From Firmicutes bacterium UBA4049 (GTDB lineage Bacteria; Bacillota; Desulfotomaculia; Desulfotomaculales; Nap2-2B): a stretch of 8,187 nt of DNA. The stretch lies in assembly GCA_002382755.1 (NCBI GenBank), contig DFZT01000048.1, positions 1 through 8,187 on the forward strand, given 5' to 3'. Under the pieces are notes generated by a model. It had not been told where the DNA came from and made no database searches. It was given only the letters and a program-made list of their open reading frames with translations. Each line of letters opens with the position of its first letter. Positions within the stretch are counted from its first letter, which is position 1. A program made the translations under genes and the position numbers. Below are positions 6,111 to 8,187 of this stretch, in pieces.

Positions 6111-7118
6111 TTATTCTGTTTCAGGCTTACTCTTTCTAGAAGTACTATAATCATAATTCGTTTGCTGCGGTACAACCGGGTTATAAGATACTTTTTCTTT
6201 GTTCGTCATCGGGAATAACCCATAAAAAGGCTCCGTCTCATCCGGGAAAAGAGGCTCGGAACATGCCTGGCAAGGAGCGCCCGCTTTGATACACCAGTTG
6301 ACTTTATTATTCCATCCCCTCTTGTTGCAGTCGGCCATAGCCCAAAAACCCTTGCAGCCCAACATGGCGAGGCAGCCTTCTTCACCCGGATAATTGGCAA
6401 ATTGTCCCTTGTCGAAATATTGACGTCGCCAACATTCATCATGAATGGGTTTCGGATAGAACATTTTAGGCCGCCCCAACCTGTCCAGTTCCGGAATCTT
6501 ATTTGTGGTCAGGACGTAAACCACGGTACCCAGGAAATGTTCAGGCGGGAAGGGGCAGCATGAAATATTGATTACCGGTTTTTTAGTAACAACTTTATTA
6601 ACAGCTACGCATCCGGTAGGATTCGGAGCGGCTCCCGGAATACCCCCGAAAGAGGCGCAGTTGCCTGCCGCTATTACGGCTGTCGCGGCATTTCCAAGAA
6701 CGTTCACAGCCTGAAGCATTGTCAATTCAATGTTTTTATTTTCCGCGATTGTACAATAAATCCCATTATCCTTGGTCGGAATAGCACCTTCAACCACAAG
6801 GAAGAACCTGCCTTTGTAGTCGCGCGCTATTTCTTCCAAAACTTCTCCGCAGAGATGTCCGGAAGCGGCCATTATATTAGGATGATACCGTAAGCTGATT
6901 ACATCGAGCAGTACTTTTTCTATCGGCGGATCAACACTGTTCAGCAAAGAAATAGAACACCCGGTGCAGCTTGCGCCCTGCAGCCAGATCACAACAGGCT
7001 TTTCGTCGGCTGCAAAAGCAAGCTGATTTCCAAAACCTGGCCCTAAAACGCTTAAGAGGTAGGCGCCCATGGTAGAACCCATACATAGTTTGACAAATTC
7101 ACGCCTGGTCAGTCCCAA
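6111..7118 (-). CDS. [NiFe] hydrogenase small (electron-transfer) subunit with Tat signal
   Basis: The iron-sulfur subunit, 335 residues. TTG at 7118-7116 is the start, eight bases after AAAGGAGG (7134-7127). The signal peptide has the twin-arginine motif TRREFVK (4-10) and a probable cut after Ala-Phe-Ala36. Proximal cluster ligands are Cys51, Cys54, Cys153 and Cys188. The distal cluster has His226, Cys229, Cys249 and Cys255. The medial site has Cys264, Cys276, Cys283 and Cys286. Cys276 stands where [3Fe-4S] enzymes have proline, so a [4Fe-4S] medial cluster is expected, as in [NiFeSe] enzymes. The two extra cysteines of oxygen-tolerant enzymes are absent: their sites are Gly53 and Gly158. 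There is no C-terminal membrane helix; the tail is polar. The enzyme should be a soluble or loosely bound extracytoplasmic protein whose electron partner is not in this window. Confidence 0.95.
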   Translation of the reverse strand: MGLTRREFVKLCMGSTMGAYLLSVLGPGFGNQLAFAADEKPVVIWLQGASCTGCSISLLNSVDPPIEKVLLDVISLRYHPNIMAASGHLCGEVLEEIARDYKGRFFLVVEGAIPTKDNGIYCTIAENKNIELTMLQAVNVLGNAATAVIAAGNCASFGGIPGAAPNPTGCVAVNKVVTKKPVINISCCPFPPEHFLGTVVYVLTTNKIPELDRLGRPKMFYPKPIHDECWRRQYFDKGQFANYPGEEGCLAMLGCKGFWAMADCNKRGWNNKVNWCIKAGAPCQACSEPLFPDETEPFYGLFPMTNKEKVSYNPVVPQQTNYDYSTSRKSKPETE

Positions 7119-7170
7119 TTTTCTTTCCTCCTTTGCTTTAAATTAAAAAATGGTTAGTGAGGTACATTTC

Positions 7171-7206
7171 TTAGTTAATTAATAATAAAAGTTAACTAAT
7201 TAATAA
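7171..7206. repeat. Two TTA-rich 15-mers 21 bases apart upstream of the hydrogenase genes
   Basis: TTAGTTAATTAATAA (7171-7185) and TTAACTAATTAATAA (7192-7206) agree at 13 of 15 positions and start 21 bases apart, two turns of the helix. Their first eight bases also form an inverted repeat, TTAGTTAA with TTAACTAA. They lie about 55-90 bases upstream of the small-subunit start. They could be regulator sites or simply low-complexity AT sequence. Confidence 0.5.
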
Positions 7207-7223
7207 AACCTTAGAAAGGTTTT
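7205..7223. other. Short perfect hairpin in the hydrogenase leader
   Basis: AAAACCTT (7205-7212) and AAGGTTTT (7216-7223) are perfect complements with a 3-base loop. The stem has only two G-C pairs. On the minus strand it is followed by ATTAATTAG and not a T-run, so it is a poor terminator. It may be an mRNA structure or a protein site. Confidence 0.45.
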
Positions 7224-7383
7224 GAAAGAAAAACAATTGAAAAAGCATACCTTTTCGGTTCTTTTTTAAATACAAAGTCTCTCACGCTTTATGGAAAATA
7301 CCCCGATGTATTTATCAATTCCCGCGTTTTAATAGACCTCATAATACTATTCAGTTGTTAATGATTAAAGGAGGTTTAACTAA

Positions 7384-7415
7384 AACTGCCATATCAGGAA
7401 AAAGGTATGACAGCT
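7384..7415 (-). other. Degenerate second copy of the riboswitch terminator hairpin
   Basis: On the minus strand AGCTGTCATA (7415-7406) pairs with TATGGCAGTT (7393-7384) around a 12-base loop. All ten pairs form in RNA only if two G-U wobbles are allowed. Read from the plus strand the same positions give A-C mismatches, so the RNA is of the minus strand. The 3' arm, ATGGCAGTTTTA, is the same as that of the hairpin at 7669-7700. The following T-tract is only TTTTAG, so termination would be weak. Confidence 0.45.
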
Positions 7416-7546
7416 AACAGCCTTAGGAAACTTGACTTTCTTACACCGCTTTATTTAATTAGAAGACAAAACCTTTTCCAGGCTGCCCCACTTGCCTGAC
7501 AACACCAGATTATTTTTGTTCATCAGACGAAGGGATTTATAAGTAT

Positions 7547-7558
7547 ATTGTATACAAT
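7547..7558. promoter_or_regulatory. Perfect 12-base palindrome resembling a GntR-family operator
   Basis: ATTGTATACAAT is its own reverse complement. The core TTGTATACAA fits the general GntR/FadR-type operator pattern (GT and AC half-sites around a short centre). It lies 429 bases upstream of the hydrogenase start and 435 bases upstream of the gene at 7993. No regulator is encoded in the window, so the link is only by motif. Confidence 0.35.
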
Positions 7559-7633
7559 CTATTTAATCTCCATATATATTATTTGATATCGCTGAAAGAA
7601 ATCCTGCTTATCTGAAAAATAAACTATGTTTCA

Positions 7634-7661
7634 ATGCAATTAAAAAAATGCAATTAAAAAA
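7634..7661. repeat. Perfect 14-base tandem repeat forming the terminator T-tract
   Basis: ATGCAATTAAAAAA occurs at 7634-7647 and again, without change, at 7648-7661. On the minus strand each copy reads TTTTTTAATTGCAT, so the duplication doubles the T-run directly downstream of the hairpin at 7669-7700. Slippage during replication is the simple explanation. Confidence 0.85.
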
Positions 7662-7700
7662 GATTTAAAACTGCCATGTCTGAAAGAAGACATGGCAGTT
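7655..7700 (-). terminator. Intrinsic terminator after the Moco-type aptamer
   Basis: On the minus strand AACTGCCATGTC (7700-7689) and GACATGGCAGTT (7680-7669) form a perfect 12-base-pair stem with an 8-base loop. TTTTAAATCTTTTTT follows, partly within the stem. It begins 28 bases after the aptamer's closing stem. This is the usual place for a transcription-attenuating expression platform. A competing small hairpin, AAGTC (7718-7714) with GACTT (7706-7702), sits between them and could belong to the switch. On the plus strand the hairpin has no T-run. Confidence 0.7.
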
Positions 7701-7728
7701 GAAGTCCCAAAAAGACTTTAAACTTTCA

Positions 7729-7833
7729 CATATTCCCCTTTCCATAATGGGAGGCAAATTCGTTTCCGGATATACCTATCGGCCTGAAGACCATAGCTAT
7801 TGCCATAGGTAACCAGGCTCGGAGAACAATATG
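7729..7833 (-). promoter_or_regulatory. Molybdenum cofactor (Moco) type riboswitch aptamer
   Basis: Read on the minus strand this has the blocks I associate with the Moco RNA motif. CTCCGAGCC is at 7824-7816, then GGTTACC (7814-7808), a GC hairpin with AATA loop (7810-7790), GGTC-TTCA-GGCC (7792-7781), a GAAA tetraloop closed by CG pairs (7768-7761) and finally GCCTCCCA (7755-7748). CATATT (7833-7828) and AATATG (7734-7729) close the outer stem. Two stems need G-U wobbles on this strand that would be A-C mismatches on the other, which fixes the direction. Moco switches usually control molybdopterin synthesis, molybdate uptake or molybdo/tungsto-enzyme genes. Here the downstream genes are the hydrogenase operon, with about 610 bases and a terminator in between. 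The family name comes from memory of the motif. Confidence 0.68.
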
Positions 7834-7896
7834 CTATAAAACTAACAAAATAACTTCTACAGTTAATGATAAAAGTCCTGCTTTTTCAGAAAATAA

Positions 7897-7902
7897 ATTA
7901 TA
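7897..7902 (-). promoter_or_regulatory. Candidate -10 element for the riboswitch transcript
   Basis: TATAAT on the minus strand, about 65 bases upstream of the aptamer's first stem. The hexamer is perfect but no good -35 lies 16-18 bases further up (TTTTTA at the right distance), and there is no TGn extension. In a region this rich in A and T a chance match is possible. Confidence 0.3.
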
Positions 7903-7992
7903 AGTAAACAAAATTTATTTAAAAAAAGTTCATTCAGCAGGAATTTGTCTAATTTCAGCGAACTATTTTTTAATGAGATAGGGGGGAGAAAT

Positions 7993-8187
7993 ATGAACGG
8001 TAATATAGCGCCGCAAGCGCTTATTGACTTCTATAACAAGTTGTCCCAGCTTTCACTGCCTGAAGAAAGCATTACCTTTGCCCGGCCCGGACCTGAGATG
8101 ATTAATTACGGGCAGGAGAATAAAATTCCTCTGTTGAATATCTGCTCTCCCAGAGTAGATACCAACTTCTTTTTCGTTCTCATGGAA
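7993..8187 (+). CDS. N-terminal part of a possible FdhE-type formate dehydrogenase accessory protein
   Basis: ATG at 7993 follows the purine-rich AGGGGGGAG (7980-7988) by four bases, and the frame is open to the window end, giving 65 residues. The start LIDFYNKLSQL and the later segment KIPLLNICSPRVDTNFFFVLMEE resemble the N-terminal part of FdhE, where a PLL block is followed by a short loop and a hydrophobic helix before the zinc-binding core. The four CxxC motifs that would prove it lie beyond the window. FdhE helps mature exported formate dehydrogenases, which would suit a neighbouring Moco-type riboswitch, although that RNA is transcribed away from this gene. If the family call is wrong, it is simply an unknown soluble protein: no signal peptide or membrane segment is seen. 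Confidence 0.4.
   Translation, partial: MNGNIAPQALIDFYNKLSQLSLPEESITFARPGPEMINYGQENKIPLLNICSPRVDTNFFFVLME

Larger units (their letters stand above)
7119..7992. other. 874-base AT-rich non-coding region
   Basis: This stretch lies between the divergent starts of the hydrogenase operon and the gene at 7993. I find no reading frame with both a start and a ribosome binding site. On the minus strand it holds, in order of transcription, a possible -10, a Moco-type aptamer, a terminator with a duplicated T-tract and a degenerate copy of the terminator hairpin. Also present are a GntR-like palindrome, two copies of a TTA-rich 15-mer and a 26-base degenerate repeat (7602-7627 and 7876-7901, 20 of 26 identical). 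The middle part, about 7400-7560, may be the remains of a lost gene, since AAAGGAGG at 7367-7374 (+) has no start codon after it. Confidence 0.8.

Noticed and set aside
7367..7374. Strong ribosome binding site AAAGGAGG on the plus strand
   Set aside because: No ATG, GTG or TTG starts a useful frame at the right distance. A decayed start, chance, or the minus-strand complement seems more likely.
7407..7499. 30-codon reading frame on the plus strand
   Set aside because: The only purine tract (AAAAAGG) is directly against the ATG, the peptide resembles nothing known, and it lies over the minus-strand leader structures.
7455..7523. 22-codon reading frame on the minus strand (MNKNNLVLSGKWGSLEK...)
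   Set aside because: It has no ribosome binding site and no recognisable family. It could be a remnant, but there is not enough to call a gene.
7729..7833. Cyclic-di-GMP-I (GEMM) riboswitch read on the plus strand
   Set aside because: The plus strand has a loosely similar GGTAACC and GGCAAA, but it lacks the GEMM core around GCAAAGCC. Its stems carry A-C mismatches where the minus strand has G-U wobbles, and the terminator T-run is on the minus strand.
7945..7974. Promoter TTGTCT / TTTAAT in front of the gene at 7993
   Set aside because: Spacing is 18 bases, but transcription would begin at about 7981, inside the ribosome binding site, leaving almost no leader.
1..8187. CRISPR arrays, tRNA or rRNA genes, insertion sequences
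   Set aside because: No regular spaced repeats, no tRNA-like cloverleaf arms, no rRNA-like stretch and no transposase or terminal inverted repeats were seen.

Overview
The window looks like the chromosome of an anaerobic, low-to-mid GC Bacillota. The Peptococcaceae / Desulfotomaculum-Pelotomaculum kind is the best guess, from gene content rather than a database match. The reasons are strong AGGAGG ribosome binding sites, frequent TTG and GTG starts, a four-helix-bundle (S23-type) protein, a Tat-exported [NiFe] hydrogenase, and a molybdenum-cofactor (Moco) type riboswitch followed by an intrinsic terminator.

Layout. Bases 1-166 hold the end of an S23-family protein on the plus strand, followed by three 7-base tandem repeats. 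Bases 274-2481 (+) encode a class A penicillin-binding protein with its own extended -10 promoter. It converges, with only 6 bases between stops, on a long minus-strand block read from right to left: hydrogenase small subunit (7118-6111), large subunit (6091-4643), C-terminal maturation protease (4595-4095), HypA (4102-3689) and an Mrp/MinD-type ATPase that matches the archaeal-style HypB (3681-2959). After a possible terminator come a 57-residue zinc ribbon (2880-2707) and a 63-residue one-helix membrane protein (2679-2488).

Bases 7119-7992 are AT-rich and hold no convincing gene. They contain a Moco-riboswitch-like RNA on the minus strand (7833-7729), a strong terminator after it (7700-7669), a degenerate second copy of that hairpin (7415-7384), a 12-base GntR-like palindrome and several short repeats. 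At 7993 a plus-strand gene begins and runs off the window; it may be an FdhE-type formate dehydrogenase accessory protein.

How it works together. The hydrogenase pair, its dedicated protease and the HypA/HypB pair form a structure-plus-maturation operon. HypA and the ATPase deliver nickel, the protease trims 15 residues from the large subunit, and the folded heterodimer is exported by the twin-arginine signal of the small subunit. HypC, HypD, HypE, HypF and any electron-transfer partner must lie elsewhere.

The two observations I would follow first are the Moco-type riboswitch pointing at a hydrogenase operon that needs no molybdopterin, and the Thermococcus-like HypA/ATPase-type HypB pair in a bacterium.
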